A stretch of DNA of 64,000 nt from JAGPUQ01 sp963708735 (GCA_963708735.1 CAVPTW010000013.1:1-64000); one strand, 5' to 3'. Numbered from the stretch's first letter, positions 16,907-26,371 are shown. A program made the numbers and translations. The notes: generated by a model from the sequence alone, not told the origin.

Positions 16907-17671
16907 TCAGTCCAGTTTGCCGGGATCCGGGCGGCGTTTCTCGAGGGTGGCGGCAATCAGTTCCTGCGCCGTTGTGCTTGCCAGCCGTTCCTGAAAAACC
17001 GTGATTTCGGCTTGCAGGCGTGCGTGCAGCGATTCCGGCGGGCGCCGCAACAATTGCTTGCTTTGGCGTAACGCCGCGCGGGGCAGCCCCGCCAGGCGCG
17101 CTGCGGTAGCCTGTGCGGTCGCGAGCGCGGTTCCCGCTGGCGTCACGGCAGAGATCAAGCCGATGGTCGCGGCGGTGGTTGCATCGCACACTTGCCCCAG
17201 CAGGAGCATTTCCGCCGCGCGGCGGTAGCCCAGTTGCTGTACGAGCGTTTGCGAGGACGCCGCCTCGGGCACCAGGCCCAGGGCCACGAACGGCAGGCTG
17301 AAAGTGGCGTCGGGTTCCGCGTAGACGAAATCGCAGTGGGCGAGCATGGTGGTTCCTATGCCGATGGCGCGGCCCTGCACCGCGGCGACCAGGGGCACCT
17401 GCGTGTCCGCGAGTGCCAGCAGGAAATTCCAGGCAGCCGGTTTGTCGTCGGGGCGCCGCGTCTGAAAGTCACCGAGATCATTACCGGCGCAGAAGTCGCC
17501 ACCGTTGGCGGCGATCAGGATTACCCGTCGTTCCGGATCCGTGTCGGCTGCGCAGATGGCTTCCGCCAGGGAGTCGTACATCTCACGGGTCAGGGAGTTT
17601 TTCTTTTCCGGGCGATTGAGCCTGAGCGTGCAGACGCCCTGTTCCGTCGTTACAACGACTGTTGAGGTCAC
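16907..17671 (-). CDS. Enoyl-CoA hydratase/isomerase family protein
   Basis: 254 residues, crotonase fold. The N-terminal LRLNRPEKKNSL, the oxyanion-hole region GGDFCAGNDLGDF, the second loop GRAIGIGTTML and FVALGLVPEAASS with a Glu at the usual catalytic position are all present. The protein would act on acyl-CoA esters in beta-oxidation or a related pathway; the substrate cannot be told. It lies downstream of darP on the same strand with 55 bases between them. Confidence 0.9.
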   Translation of the reverse strand: MTSTVVVTTEQGVCTLRLNRPEKKNSLTREMYDSLAEAICAADTDPERRVILIAANGGDFCAGNDLGDFQTRRPDDKPAAWNFLLALADTQVPLVAAVQGRAIGIGTTMLAHCDFVYAEPDATFSLPFVALGLVPEAASSQTLVQQLGYRRAAEMLLLGQVCDATTAATIGLISAVTPAGTALATAQATAARLAGLPRAALRQSKQLLRRPPESLHARLQAEITVFQERLASTTAQELIAATLEKRRPDPGKLD

Positions 17672-17726
17672 CGCTGATCTCCCGGCCGGATTTTTTCCAG
17701 GTATCGCCGCCGCCGGGCGCCCATGC

Positions 17727-18230
17727 TCAGCCCAGATGCACGCGCACGTAATCGAACAGTTTGCGCCGGGCCGCAGCCTGGGGATCCGTGACGCCCCTGG
17801 CGTTGCGCACGAGCTGACGCAATTGCTGGCGCTCGAGGCCCGGATGGTCGGCGAGCAGCGCTTCTATCGCCGGATCGCCATCCACGCAGAGCTGCGCGCA
17901 GAGTTTGTCGGTCTGCTTGAGGTGGTGGCGGAAGTTGCTGTTGCGGTGCTCGAATTCGGCCAGTGCATTCAGGATGGCGGCGCTGTCGACGTCCCGCATC
18001 AACTTGCCCAGGTACTGCAACTGGCGGCGGCGCGCCTCGCGCTGAGTGACCGTGCGACTGTCCGCCAATGCCTTGCGCAACAGGTCGCTGAGCGGAACCG
18101 CGGCGAGCTGCTTCGCCGGCAGCGCGAGCAGGGTTTCGGCAAGTTGCTGCAACGCCAGCCCCTCGCGTTTGCGCGCCGATTTGCTGGGGGGGCGCTCCGC
18201 GTCGGTTTCGGGTAGCAGTTCGTCGCTCAT
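17727..18230 (-). CDS. darP: Ribosome biogenesis factor DarP (YjgA, DUF615)
   Basis: 167 residues from the second of two adjacent ATGs (18233 and 18230). Family features are the SKSARKREGLALQQL start and the basic RRRQLQYLGKLMR block. In E. coli DarP helps late assembly of the 50S subunit. It is adjacent to mgtE on the same strand, 7 bases from the mgtE stop, so probably in one transcript with it. Confidence 0.9.
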   Translation of the reverse strand: MSDELLPETDAERPPSKSARKREGLALQQLAETLLALPAKQLAAVPLSDLLRKALADSRTVTQREARRRQLQYLGKLMRDVDSAAILNALAEFEHRNSNFRHHLKQTDKLCAQLCVDGDPAIEALLADHPGLERQQLRQLVRNARGVTDPQAAARRKLFDYVRVHLG

Positions 18231-18237
18231 CATGGCG

Positions 18238-19596
18238 TCACAGATAAAACAGGGTGGCGAGGCCAAGAAACGAAAAAAATCCGACCACGTCGGTGAAGGT
18301 GGTCAATACCACGCTGCCGGCCAGCGCAGGATCGATCTTGATCGCCTTCAGGGAGACCGGCAGCAAGGTACCCACGATGGCCGCAGTCACCAGATTGATC
18401 ACCATCGCGGCGGCGATGATCACGCCGAGGCGGTAATCGTCGAACCAGAACGAAGCGATGCCACCGATGACCAGTGCCCAGAGAATCGCATTGAGCGAAC
18501 CGATGAGGAATTCCTTGTTGAACAGCCAGCGCAGGTTGTTGCGATTGACGTGCCCAAGCGCCATGCCGCGCACCACCACGGTCAGCGTCTGACTGCCGGC
18601 AATGCCGCCCATGCTGGCGACAATCGGCATCAGGATGGCCAGCGCTACCACCTGCTGGAGCGCCGACTCAAAGAGTCCGACCACCGAGGACGCCACCAGG
18701 GCGGTGAACAGGTTGATGCCGAGCCAGAACGCGCGGCGCGGGGCGGAGCGGCGCACCGAGGTAAAGGTTTCCTCCTCATCGCTCAGGCCCGCGAATCCCA
18801 GGAGAGAGTGGTCGGCCTCGTCGATGATGACGTCCACCACGTCATCGATGGTGATGCGGCCGAGCAGCTTGTTGTCGGCGTCCACCACCGGTGCTGTGAT
18901 CCAGTCGTTGCGCTCGAAGCGCTGGGCGACCTCGGTATCGGGCATGGTGGCCGGAATGGGCTGCACGTCCGTCACCATGACTTCCCGGACGGTCAGGTTC
19001 GGGTTGGAGGTGAGCAGTTTGGCGAGTGGCAGAATACCGAGAAACGTGTCCTTGCGATTGACGACGAATAGGGCGTCGGTGGCACGCGGCAGTTCTTCGT
19101 GGCGCCGCAGATAGCGCAGGATGACATCCAGGGACAGATCGGGCCGCACCGTGATGGTGTCGGTATTCATCAGGCCGCCCGCGGTGTCCTCGGCGTAGCG
19201 GAGGATGTGCTCGACGCGCTGCCGGTTCTGCTCGTCCATCGCCTGCAGTACCCGCGGGATAACCTGATCGGGCAGTTGCTGCAACAGGTCGACTACGTCA
19301 TCCGCGTCCAGCCCGTCCATGGCCGCAGCCAGCTCGGTGCTGTCCATGCCGCGCAGAAATTCATCGCGCAGGCCTTCGCTCAGTTCGCCCAGTACTTCGC
19401 CGTCGAGGTCGTCGTCGACCAGCTCCCACAGGATGCGCCGTATTTTTGGGGGCGCGGACTCGATGTGGTGGGCAATTTCGGCGGGCGCCAGATTGTTCAG
19501 GATATGGCGCAGCTGATTGATCGTGGAGAAATCGATACGCCCAGCGTACTGGGTAAGCAGGGTCAGTTTGTCGGCTTCCATCACACTGGCCTGCAT
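18238..19596 (-). CDS. mgtE: Magnesium transporter MgtE
   Basis: 452 residues with the full MgtE layout: an N-terminal helical superhelix (about 1-130), a tandem CBS pair (about 135-255, GGLMNTDTITVRPD and VMVTDVQPIPATMP), a plug helix, and a C-terminal membrane domain of about five helices (from about 285). The GLFESALQQVVALAILMPIV and GGIAGSQT segments belong to the pore. The cytoplasmic domains close the channel when Mg2+ is high. The ~150 bases between mgtE and the HPr gene include short GGGTTAAGTG direct repeats and no gene. Confidence 0.95.
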   Translation of the reverse strand: MQASVMEADKLTLLTQYAGRIDFSTINQLRHILNNLAPAEIAHHIESAPPKIRRILWELVDDDLDGEVLGELSEGLRDEFLRGMDSTELAAAMDGLDADDVVDLLQQLPDQVIPRVLQAMDEQNRQRVEHILRYAEDTAGGLMNTDTITVRPDLSLDVILRYLRRHEELPRATDALFVVNRKDTFLGILPLAKLLTSNPNLTVREVMVTDVQPIPATMPDTEVAQRFERNDWITAPVVDADNKLLGRITIDDVVDVIIDEADHSLLGFAGLSDEEETFTSVRRSAPRRAFWLGINLFTALVASSVVGLFESALQQVVALAILMPIVASMGGIAGSQTLTVVVRGMALGHVNRNNLRWLFNKEFLIGSLNAILWALVIGGIASFWFDDYRLGVIIAAAMVINLVTAAIVGTLLPVSLKAIKIDPALAGSVVLTTFTDVVGFFSFLGLATLFYL

Positions 19597-19749
19597 CGCA
19601 GCGGATTCTCCTGGTAGAAGGGTTAAGTGCGCAGGGTTAGCAGGGTTAAGTGTGAATCGGCAGATGCGGATGGCTGCGAAGCGACGCCCATTCTAACAGG
19701 ATATGCTGGGCCGACCGCCGTTTTGGATGCCAGGCAGCAGCGTGCCGGA

Positions 19750-20019
19750 CTAGCTGTCTTCGTGAAAGCGCGCGGCAATCAGCGCCGCCACACTTTCCTG
19801 TGCTTCGGTTTCGTCGCTGCCGTCGAAGATGAATTCGAGCGTGGTCCCCTGCGCCGCCGCCAGCAGCATCAGCGACATCACGCTCTTCGCATCCACCAGG
19901 CGGCCATCGCGCCCGGTCTGGATCGAGCTGGCGAAACGGCCCGCCGTCGCCGCGAGCTTGGCGGCGGCGCGGGCGTGCAGGCCCAGCTTGTTCACGATGG
20001 TGAGTTCGCACTTGATCAT
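19750..20019 (-). CDS. HPr-family phosphocarrier (NPr/PtsO type)
   Basis: 89 residues from ATG 20019, with a His in KLGLHARAAAKLA at the active-site position and a Ser in KSVMSLMLLAAAQG at the regulatory-site position. The location in the rpoN neighbourhood next to rapZ indicates the nitrogen-branch NPr rather than sugar-PTS HPr. Its usual partner EIIA-Ntr (ptsN) is not in this cluster. Products of ptsP and ptsN would have to be encoded elsewhere for a complete relay. Confidence 0.92.
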   Translation of the reverse strand: MIKCELTIVNKLGLHARAAAKLAATAGRFASSIQTGRDGRLVDAKSVMSLMLLAAAQGTTLEFIFDGSDETEAQESVAALIAARFHEDS

Positions 20020-20097
20020 GATGCTATGAACGCCCGAGCGCGGTATCTCTGTCAAGGGTGTCAGGCAACCCTGTGGCGGCTGCGTGAGCCAGACCTT

Positions 20098-20154
20098 GTT
20101 TGTCGGGTGAAGGTTTGTCGGGGAAGGTTTGCCGGGTATAAGGTTTGCCTGCGG
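20098..20154. repeat. Imperfect ~15-bp tandem repeats
   Basis: Four imperfect units beginning GTTTG(T/C)CGGG occur at 20098, 20113, 20127 and 20143 (the last truncated), between the HPr start and the rapZ stop. They are intergenic; no function is evident. Confidence 0.75.
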
Positions 20155-20157
20155 AAG

Positions 20158-21039
20158 TTACGCCGGGCCCAGCTCGCGGTGTTGTGTCTGGATGTTGATG
20201 CCCAGGTAGCGGAATTGCTGGGACAGCCGGTTGCACAGATAAACGGAGCGGTGCTGGCCCCCGGTGCAGCCGATGGCGATGGTCAGATAGCTGCGGTTAC
20301 TGGCGAGGAACGCCGGAATCCAGCGCGCCAGAAATCCGCTCAGGTCGGCGAGCATCGCGGCAACCTCGGTCTGGGATTCCATGAACTCGATCACCGGCGC
20401 GTCGTTGCCGGTCAGCGGGCGCAGCTCGGGCACCCAGTGGGGATTGGGCAGGCAGCGCACGTCGAACACGAAATCGGCATCCTCCGGCACCCCATGCTTG
20501 AAGGCAAAGGACTGAAACAGGATCGCGGTCAAACCGGCGGAATCCGGCGCGATCTGCTTCGTAATCAGGTCGCGCAATTGATGCAGCGTCATGCTGGAGG
20601 TGTCGATGCGGCGGTCAGCCACATTCATGATGGGTTCCAGAATCTGGGTTTCGAGTGCGATGGCGCGTTTCAGATCCACGCTGTCCGAACTCAGCGGGTG
20701 ACGGCGCCGGGTTTCGCTGAAACGCCGCAGCAGAGTGCGCGGACTGGCGTCGAGAAAGATGACCTCGCACTGGACGCCACTGCGGCGCAGTTGTTCGAGG
20801 ATCGTCGGGAAACGGCCGAGGCCGCCGGCCAGATTGCGGGCGTCGATACCGACCGCGATCCGGGATGTGGGTTCGGAGTCCAGGTCGGGCTGCTTGAACA
20901 GTTCCGCCAGCATGCCCGCCGGCAGATTGTCGATGGACGTAAAGCCCAGGTCTTCCAGAATGTGGAGCGCGGTACTCTTTCCGGAGCCTGAGCGTCCGCT
21001 GATCACCACTAGCCGTTGCTGCCGGGATGGGTGCGGCAT
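20158..21039 (-). CDS. rapZ: RapZ (RNase adapter / nucleotide-binding protein)
   Basis: 293 residues from ATG 21039 (MPHPSRQQRLVVI); a farther in-frame codon exists at 21078. Walker A is GRSGSGKS. The C-terminal RNA-binding domain contains GCTGGQHRSVYL. In enterobacteria RapZ directs RNase E to the sRNA GlmZ and so controls GlmS; whether that circuit exists here cannot be seen. It lies in the conserved rpoN-hpf-rapZ-HPr order, but without ptsN before it. Confidence 0.95.
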   Translation of the reverse strand: MPHPSRQQRLVVISGRSGSGKSTALHILEDLGFTSIDNLPAGMLAELFKQPDLDSEPTSRIAVGIDARNLAGGLGRFPTILEQLRRSGVQCEVIFLDASPRTLLRRFSETRRRHPLSSDSVDLKRAIALETQILEPIMNVADRRIDTSSMTLHQLRDLITKQIAPDSAGLTAILFQSFAFKHGVPEDADFVFDVRCLPNPHWVPELRPLTGNDAPVIEFMESQTEVAAMLADLSGFLARWIPAFLASNRSYLTIAIGCTGGQHRSVYLCNRLSQQFRYLGINIQTQHRELGPA

Positions 21040-21142
21040 GTCAGGCGCCGGCGACAGGCCTCTGTCGCAGCGCACCAAGGTCCCCAGCGCGCCGGGCTGT
21101 TTCGGGCACCCCGAACCTGGGCATGGTTACGTCAACCGACAC

Positions 21143-21430
21143 TTAGTGCCCTCGCAGTCTTTCCTTGCGCTTGATCAGTTGCCGGTCGAGCTTGTCCGCG
21201 AGGGCATCGATCGCGGCGTAAAGATCATCGTGTTCGCTTTCCGCAAACAGTTCGACACCGTCGGCATGTACCGTGGCTTCCGCCTTCTGGATCAGTTTTT
21301 CCACCGAGAGGATCACCGCCACCTGGGTTATATGGCCGTTATGCCGCTCCAGTCGCTCCAGTTTGCTTTGCACATAAGCGTGCAGCGCAGTGGTGATTTC
21401 CAGGTGATGACCGCTGATGGTGAGTTGCAT
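21143..21430 (-). CDS. hpf: Ribosome hibernation promoting factor HPF (short form)
   Basis: 95 residues, the short HPF/YfiA form without a dimerisation tail. It begins MQLTISGHHLEITTALHAYV and carries the basic KLERLERH and RQLIKRKERL segments that contact the 30S decoding region. It lies 20 bases downstream of rpoN, the usual arrangement in gammaproteobacteria. Confidence 0.95.
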   Translation of the reverse strand: MQLTISGHHLEITTALHAYVQSKLERLERHNGHITQVAVILSVEKLIQKAEATVHADGVELFAESEHDDLYAAIDALADKLDRQLIKRKERLRGH

Positions 21431-21450
21431 GCTGTACTCCTTGACGATGG

Positions 21451-22935
21451 TTAAGCGCTGCGTTTGAAACGCTTGCGATCACCGGAAGAGGCGATGTTCA
21501 GGCTCTCCCGGTATTTGGCGACGGTGCGGCGGGCAACCTGGATGCCCTGCTCCTGGAGCAGCAGGGCGAGTTGACTGTCGCTCAGTGGCCGGTTTGCCGG
21601 TTCGGCGGCGATCATCTTCTTGAGCATGGCGCGGATCGCCGTCGACGAGCATTCGCCGCCGGACGCCGTACTGACATGGCTGGAGAAAAAATATTTCAGC
21701 TCGTAGATGCCGCGCGGTGTGGCGATGTATTTGTGCGTGGTGACGCGGGAAATGGTGGATTCGTGCAGCTGGAGCTGGGCGGCCACATCGGCCAGCACCA
21801 TGGGCTTCATACGCTCGGGGCCCTCTTCGAGGAACCCCTGCTGCATTTCGACAATACAGTGAGCGACCCGGAGCAGAGTCTCGTTGCGGCTCTCGAGGCT
21901 GCGTAAAAACCAGCGCGCTTCCTGCAGGTTGTCGCGCAGATAGCGGTTGTCGGGACTGTTGTCGGCGCGCTGAACCTGGCTCGCGTAGTACTGGTTGATG
22001 CCGAGTTTGGGGGTGAATTCGGTGTTGAGCGTAACCACCCAGCGCTTGCCGTCCTTGCGCACACTGACGTCCGGATTGACATAGCCGGCGTCGGGCGCCA
22101 GGAAGCGGTCGCCCGGGTGCGGGGAAAGGGTCTGAATCAGGCGTACCGCGGCGCGAATATCGTCTTCCGGTACGCCGAGTCGGCGCGCGAGACCTGGATA
22201 GTCGCCCTCGGCGACCAGCGTCAGGTGTCGGTCGACCAGGGTCAGGGCGATATCCCGATGCGGTGTCGCGGCACTGAATTGACCGAGCTGGATCATCAGG
22301 CAGTCGCGCAGATCCACCGCTGCGACACCCGGCGGGTCAAACTGCTGGACCCGGTGCAATACCGCGACCACTTCTTCGCGGTCCACGCCGGATTCCTCGG
22401 CGCTGGCGCCCGGCAGATCGTCGGCGGAGGCAAGACCGTGCCAGATTTCGTCCACTGAGAGCGCCAGAAACCCGTTGTCGTCCACGGCGTCGATCACCGC
22501 GGTCGCGATGACGCGATCGACGTCCGACATCTGGGTGAGGTTGAGCTGCCAGTGAAGATGATCGCGGATGGATTCCGTGACCGTGTGGAAACTCTCAAAG
22601 TCGGGCGCCTCGCCCTGGCTCTGGCCGCTGGTGGGCGCGGAGGATGTCTGATAAATGTCGTCCCAGCGTGCGTCGACGGGGAGTTCGTCGGGAATGGTTT
22701 CGTTCCAGTCGTCGCCGGCGCCGTGGTCCGCGTCGTCGTTACCGGACTCGAGCGATTCCAGGGTATCGGTGGATTCGACGTCCTCCAGGAGTTCCAGCAA
22801 GGGGTTGGAACACAGGACCTGCTGGATCTCCTGCTGCAACTCCAGGGAGGACAGCTGCAACAGCTTGATGGCCTGCTGCAGCTGAGGTGTCATCGACAGC
22901 TGCTGGCCGAACTTTAGGTGTAGGCCTTGCTTCAT
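21451..22935 (-). CDS. rpoN: RNA polymerase sigma-54 factor
   Basis: 494 residues with all three regions. Region I is Gln/Leu-rich (LSMTPQLQQAIKLLQLSS), followed by an acidic region II (about 45-75), the core-binding and helix-turn-helix part, and the C-terminal RpoN box ARRTVAKYRE that reads the -24 element. It needs AAA+ activators. It lies in a string lptC-lptA-lptB-rpoN-hpf on the minus strand. Confidence 0.97.
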   Translation of the reverse strand: MKQGLHLKFGQQLSMTPQLQQAIKLLQLSSLELQQEIQQVLCSNPLLELLEDVESTDTLESLESGNDDADHGAGDDWNETIPDELPVDARWDDIYQTSSAPTSGQSQGEAPDFESFHTVTESIRDHLHWQLNLTQMSDVDRVIATAVIDAVDDNGFLALSVDEIWHGLASADDLPGASAEESGVDREEVVAVLHRVQQFDPPGVAAVDLRDCLMIQLGQFSAATPHRDIALTLVDRHLTLVAEGDYPGLARRLGVPEDDIRAAVRLIQTLSPHPGDRFLAPDAGYVNPDVSVRKDGKRWVVTLNTEFTPKLGINQYYASQVQRADNSPDNRYLRDNLQEARWFLRSLESRNETLLRVAHCIVEMQQGFLEEGPERMKPMVLADVAAQLQLHESTISRVTTHKYIATPRGIYELKYFFSSHVSTASGGECSSTAIRAMLKKMIAAEPANRPLSDSQLALLLQEQGIQVARRTVAKYRESLNIASSGDRKRFKRSA

Positions 22936-23046
22936 CGCGGTACGCCGGAACCTCGCAACACAGGAGTGGTTGCAGTGTAGCCTTCTGGCTCGGCGCGTTC
23001 AAACATTCACGCAATAACCATGCCGCAGGCTGGTGCCGGACTGCCT

Positions 23047-23772
23047 TTACAGCGCGAAATGCTCGCCCAGATAGACTTTGCGCACGGTGGCATTGTTGAG
23101 GATTTCTACCGGCGAACCCTGGGCAATCGTGCGTCCGCAATCGACGATGTAGGCGCGCTCGCAGATGTCGAGGGTCTCGCGGACATTGTGGTCGGTGATG
23201 AGGATGCCGATGCCTTTGTCGCGCAGGTGCCGGATGATGCTCTTGATATCGTTCACAGAGATGGGATCGACGCCCGCAAAGGGCTCGTCCAGGAGAATGA
23301 ATTTTGGCTCCATGGCCAGCGCGCGCGCGATCTCGACACGGCGACGCTCGCCGCCCGAGAGGCTCATTCCGATGTTGGCACGCAGATGCGTGATGCTGAA
23401 TTCCTCGAGCAGTTCTTCCATCCGTGCGCGGCGTTGCGCCCGATTGAGATCGCCGCGGGTTTCGAGGATGGCCAGCAGGTTGTTTTCGACGCTCAGTTTG
23501 CGAAACACCGAGGCTTCCTGGGGGAGGTAACCTATCCCCTGGCGCGCGCGGCCGTGCATGGGCAGCGCCGTGATGTCGCGATCGTCGATGTAGATATGTC
23601 CGCGGTCGCTGGGCACCAGTCCAACCACCATGTAGAAACAGGTGGTTTTGCCGGCGCCATTGGGCCCGAGCAGACCCACCACTTCGCCGCTGTTCACCAT
23701 AAGCGAGACGTCGCTCACCACCGTGCGCTTGCGATAGCTTTTCGCGAGGTTTTCTGCCCGGAGTTGCGCCAT
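23047..23772 (-). CDS. lptB: LPS export ABC transporter ATP-binding protein LptB
   Basis: 241 residues. Walker A is GPNGAGKTT, the Q-loop region reads YLPQEASVF, the signature is LSGGERRR, Walker B is FILLDEPFAGVD, and the switch His is in ITDHNVRE. It drives extraction of LPS from the inner membrane with LptF/G (not in the window) and LptC. Its start overlaps the lptA stop by a base, so the two are coupled. Confidence 0.97.
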   Translation of the reverse strand: MAQLRAENLAKSYRKRTVVSDVSLMVNSGEVVGLLGPNGAGKTTCFYMVVGLVPSDRGHIYIDDRDITALPMHGRARQGIGYLPQEASVFRKLSVENNLLAILETRGDLNRAQRRARMEELLEEFSITHLRANIGMSLSGGERRRVEIARALAMEPKFILLDEPFAGVDPISVNDIKSIIRHLRDKGIGILITDHNVRETLDICERAYIVDCGRTIAQGSPVEILNNATVRKVYLGEHFAL

Positions 23773-24323
23773 CAGTGGGTCGGAGTCGGGGTCGCCGGTG
23801 CCGCCGGCTGTTGCTGGGGTGGAATCACCATCCGGATGCGCCGATTGGTTTCGCTGCCGCGCGCCTGCATCAGATCCTTGGCGATGTCGTAGGTGACCAG
23901 CTCGCCTTCAAGGGTGGAGCCGCCTTGTTCCAGATGCGCGGCGCGCGTCAGCACCACGAAGTCCTTGGCGACCTGGTACTCGATCACTTCGGCATGCGCC
24001 TTGGCGATCTCTGCGTCCGGTTTTGGCTTCTGCTGGTAGGTGGCGGGTTTGCCGTCGCAGACGATGCGATCGACCTGCTTGTTGCCCGGGGCCATGTACA
24101 CGGTCACCTTGTCGGCCTCAATGTGCATGGTGCCCTGGTCAACGCGTACGCTGCCGACATAGATGGTGATGCCGCTGCGGTCGTCGCGGCTGGCGCTGTC
24201 GGATTCAATGTGCATCGGCTGCTGACGGTCTTCCGGCAGGGCCCAGGACTTGCCGGCGGGCGCGGCCGCGACGAACGCCAGCAGGAGCGCGTGGCACAGA
24301 AGCTTATTTGGGCTGGAAAACAC
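23772..24323 (-). CDS. lptA: LPS transport periplasmic protein LptA
   Basis: 183 residues with a Sec signal (LLCHALLLAFVAAAPAGKSWA) and an OstA-type beta-jellyroll (HIESDSASRDDRSGITIYVG, GTMHIEADKVTVY). It forms the periplasmic bridge between LptC and LptD. The C-terminal tail is Pro/Ala/Thr-rich. The start lies 20 bases inside lptC. Confidence 0.93.
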   Translation of the reverse strand: MFSSPNKLLCHALLLAFVAAAPAGKSWALPEDRQQPMHIESDSASRDDRSGITIYVGSVRVDQGTMHIEADKVTVYMAPGNKQVDRIVCDGKPATYQQKPKPDAEIAKAHAEVIEYQVAKDFVVLTRAAHLEQGGSTLEGELVTYDIAKDLMQARGSETNRRIRMVIPPQQQPAAPATPTPTH

Positions 24324-24870
24324 TGTGGACCCGCGACAATAGTTTATAAACCTTGGGTTCGAGATCGGCGCTGAGACCGACCGCCGTGGAGTGGGCTCGG
24401 GGCGAGATCAATTCCACTGGGAGGTCGGACTGGACGTGCCGGGTGTCGGCGAGGTACGTCAGTTCCGCCGTTTTGAGTTCGCTGGTGCCCTTGTCGGCAT
24501 CCTGCCAGACGCGGACGTCGGTGCGCATGACAATCCGGCGATCGGCATTGTGAAGTACGCCGGTGGCCGCCTTCAAGTGCCAGGGTGCGTCCTCGGGCTG
24601 TTTGGGACTCGCGAGGAGGCGCGGCTCGGTAAGCACCACGATATCGTCCGCGGTGAAAGACTCAGCCTTGGTGGCGGTCAGGGTGTAGGCGAGCGCGCCG
24701 GCTTCGTCGAATTTCCGGGTCACCGTGGTCGTCATATAGCTGTCGGCCGTGGGCAGGGCCGGCGGCCGTGTCTGCATCCCGCGCAGGAACAGCGTGGGCG
24801 CGGAATCCCAGAACACCAGAAAACCGAGCAGCGCCGCGATGGTCAGTGCGGCCACCAGGATGTTTCTCAC
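24304..24870 (-). CDS. lptC: LPS export system protein LptC
   Basis: 188 residues from GTG 24870, chosen because it begins with the expected single membrane anchor (ILVAALTIAALLGFLVFW) and overlaps the kdsC stop by four bases (GTGA). The periplasmic domain follows. It bridges LptBFG to LptA. Farther upstream starts would run deep into kdsC. Confidence 0.92.
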   Translation of the reverse strand: MRNILVAALTIAALLGFLVFWDSAPTLFLRGMQTRPPALPTADSYMTTTVTRKFDEAGALAYTLTATKAESFTADDIVVLTEPRLLASPKQPEDAPWHLKAATGVLHNADRRIVMRTDVRVWQDADKGTSELKTAELTYLADTRHVQSDLPVELISPRAHSTAVGLSADLEPKVYKLLSRVHSVFQPK

Positions 24871-25406
24871 GGCGGCGCTTCCTGGAGCAGGTCGAAGCGC
24901 TGCTGGGCGCGCAGGATAAATTCCGCGGCTTCGCGCGCCGCGCCGGCGCCTCCAGGCCGGGTGGCGCGCCAACCGGCCTTGTCGAGCACCGCCGGGCAGG
25001 CATCCGCGACGGTCATGCCCAGGCCGACGGCGCAAATGGCAGGCAGGTCGGGCAGGTCGTCACCCATGTAGGCGACGGCCGCAAGCTCCTTGTCCCAGCC
25101 GGAAAAGTGCGTCGCCAGGAGTTCGCACAAGGCATCGAGCTTGTCTTCGCGACCCTGGATCAGATAGTCGATGCCGAGCTCCGTGGCGCGGCGGGACACG
25201 CTCGGCGAGTTGCGGCCCGTGATGATCGCCACCTGGATGCCGGCGCGCTGGAGCAGTTTGACGCCGAGGCCGTCGCGCACATGAAACGCTTTGTATTCGC
25301 CGCCGTCGGCGCCGTAGAAGAGTTTGCCGTCGGTGAGCACGCCGTCGACGTCGAACACGGCCAGGCGGATGCCGCGCGCGGCGGCGACGGCGTCAGCGAT
25401 TGTCAT
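24867..25406 (-). CDS. kdsC: 3-deoxy-D-manno-octulosonate 8-phosphate phosphatase KdsC
   Basis: 179 residues, HAD superfamily type without a cap domain. The nucleophile motif is FDVDGVLTDG, motif II is AIITGRNS, and the metal-binding motif is YMGDDLPDL. It hydrolyses KDO-8-phosphate to KDO for lipid A-core synthesis. It overlaps kdsD and lptC by four bases at either end, so it lies inside one tightly packed operon. Confidence 0.96.
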   Translation of the reverse strand: MTIADAVAAARGIRLAVFDVDGVLTDGKLFYGADGGEYKAFHVRDGLGVKLLQRAGIQVAIITGRNSPSVSRRATELGIDYLIQGREDKLDALCELLATHFSGWDKELAAVAYMGDDLPDLPAICAVGLGMTVADACPAVLDKAGWRATRPGGAGAAREAAEFILRAQQRFDLLQEAPP

Positions 25407-26371
25407 ACGACGCCGGCCCGCAGCAGGTCGTGCATATGGACCACTCCGGCGGGACGCCGACCGTCGGTGACGACCAGGGCGGTGATCTTGTTGTCTTCCA
25501 TTACGGTCAGCGCTTCGACGGCCAGCATTTCGGATGACACGGTCTTGCAGTTGTGGGTCATGACTTCACCCACCCGGGCGACATTGATGTCGATCCGGTG
25601 ATCGATGGCGCGGCGCAGGTCGCCGTCGGTAAACACACCCAGAAGCTCGCCCTCGGCGGTTACCACCGCAGTCAGTCCAAAGCCTTTCTGGGTCATTTCG
25701 AGCAGCGCGTCCCGCAGCGGCGTGGCCTCGGTCACGCGGGGAAATTCGGGGCCGCCGTGCATGATATCGCCGACCTTGAGGAGCAGGCGGCGCCCGAGTT
25801 TGCCACCGGGGTGCGAGAACGCGAAATCCTCGGCGCTGAAGCCGCGTTTTTCCAGCAGTGCCACTGCCAGCGCATCGCCCATGACCAGGGCGGCGGTGGT
25901 ACTGGTGGTGGGCGCGAGTCCCAGGGGACAGGCTTCCTGGGCCACGCTCACATCCAGATGCACATCGGCGGTGCGGGCGAGCAGGGAGTCGGGCGCGCCC
26001 GTCAGCGCGATCAAGGGCACGCCCAGACGCTTGAGCAGGGGAATCAGGGTGGTGATTTCGGTGGTTTCGCCGGAGTTGGAGAGGGCAATCACCAGATCGT
26101 CGCGGGTGATCATGCCGAGATCGCCGTGGCTGGCTTCGCCGGGGTGCACGAAGAACGAGGGCGTACCGGTGCTGGCCAGGGTCGCCGCGATCTTGTTGGC
26201 GATATGGCCGGATTTGCCCATGCCGGTGACGATGGCGCGTCCCCGACAGGCGAGAATCAGCCGGCATGCCGCGACGAAATCCGCATTGATCCGGGTCGCG
26301 AGCGCTCGCACCGCCGCCGCTTCCAGCTCTATGGTGCGCAAGGCAGAAGCGATGGGATCGATATCCCGCAT
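25403..26371 (-). CDS. kdsD: D-arabinose 5-phosphate isomerase KdsD
   Basis: 322 residues from ATG 26371. The SIS domain (about 35-180) has GMGKSGHIANK, SNSGET and GLAPTTSTTAAL. Two CBS domains (about 205-322) follow. It makes arabinose 5-phosphate for KDO synthesis. It is the first gene of the minus-strand LPS-rpoN operon, and ibaG is divergent across a ~290-base gap. Confidence 0.96.
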   Translation of the reverse strand: MRDIDPIASALRTIELEAAAVRALATRINADFVAACRLILACRGRAIVTGMGKSGHIANKIAATLASTGTPSFFVHPGEASHGDLGMITRDDLVIALSNSGETTEITTLIPLLKRLGVPLIALTGAPDSLLARTADVHLDVSVAQEACPLGLAPTTSTTAALVMGDALAVALLEKRGFSAEDFAFSHPGGKLGRRLLLKVGDIMHGGPEFPRVTEATPLRDALLEMTQKGFGLTAVVTAEGELLGVFTDGDLRRAIDHRIDINVARVGEVMTHNCKTVSSEMLAVEALTVMEDNKITALVVTDGRRPAGVVHMHDLLRAGVV

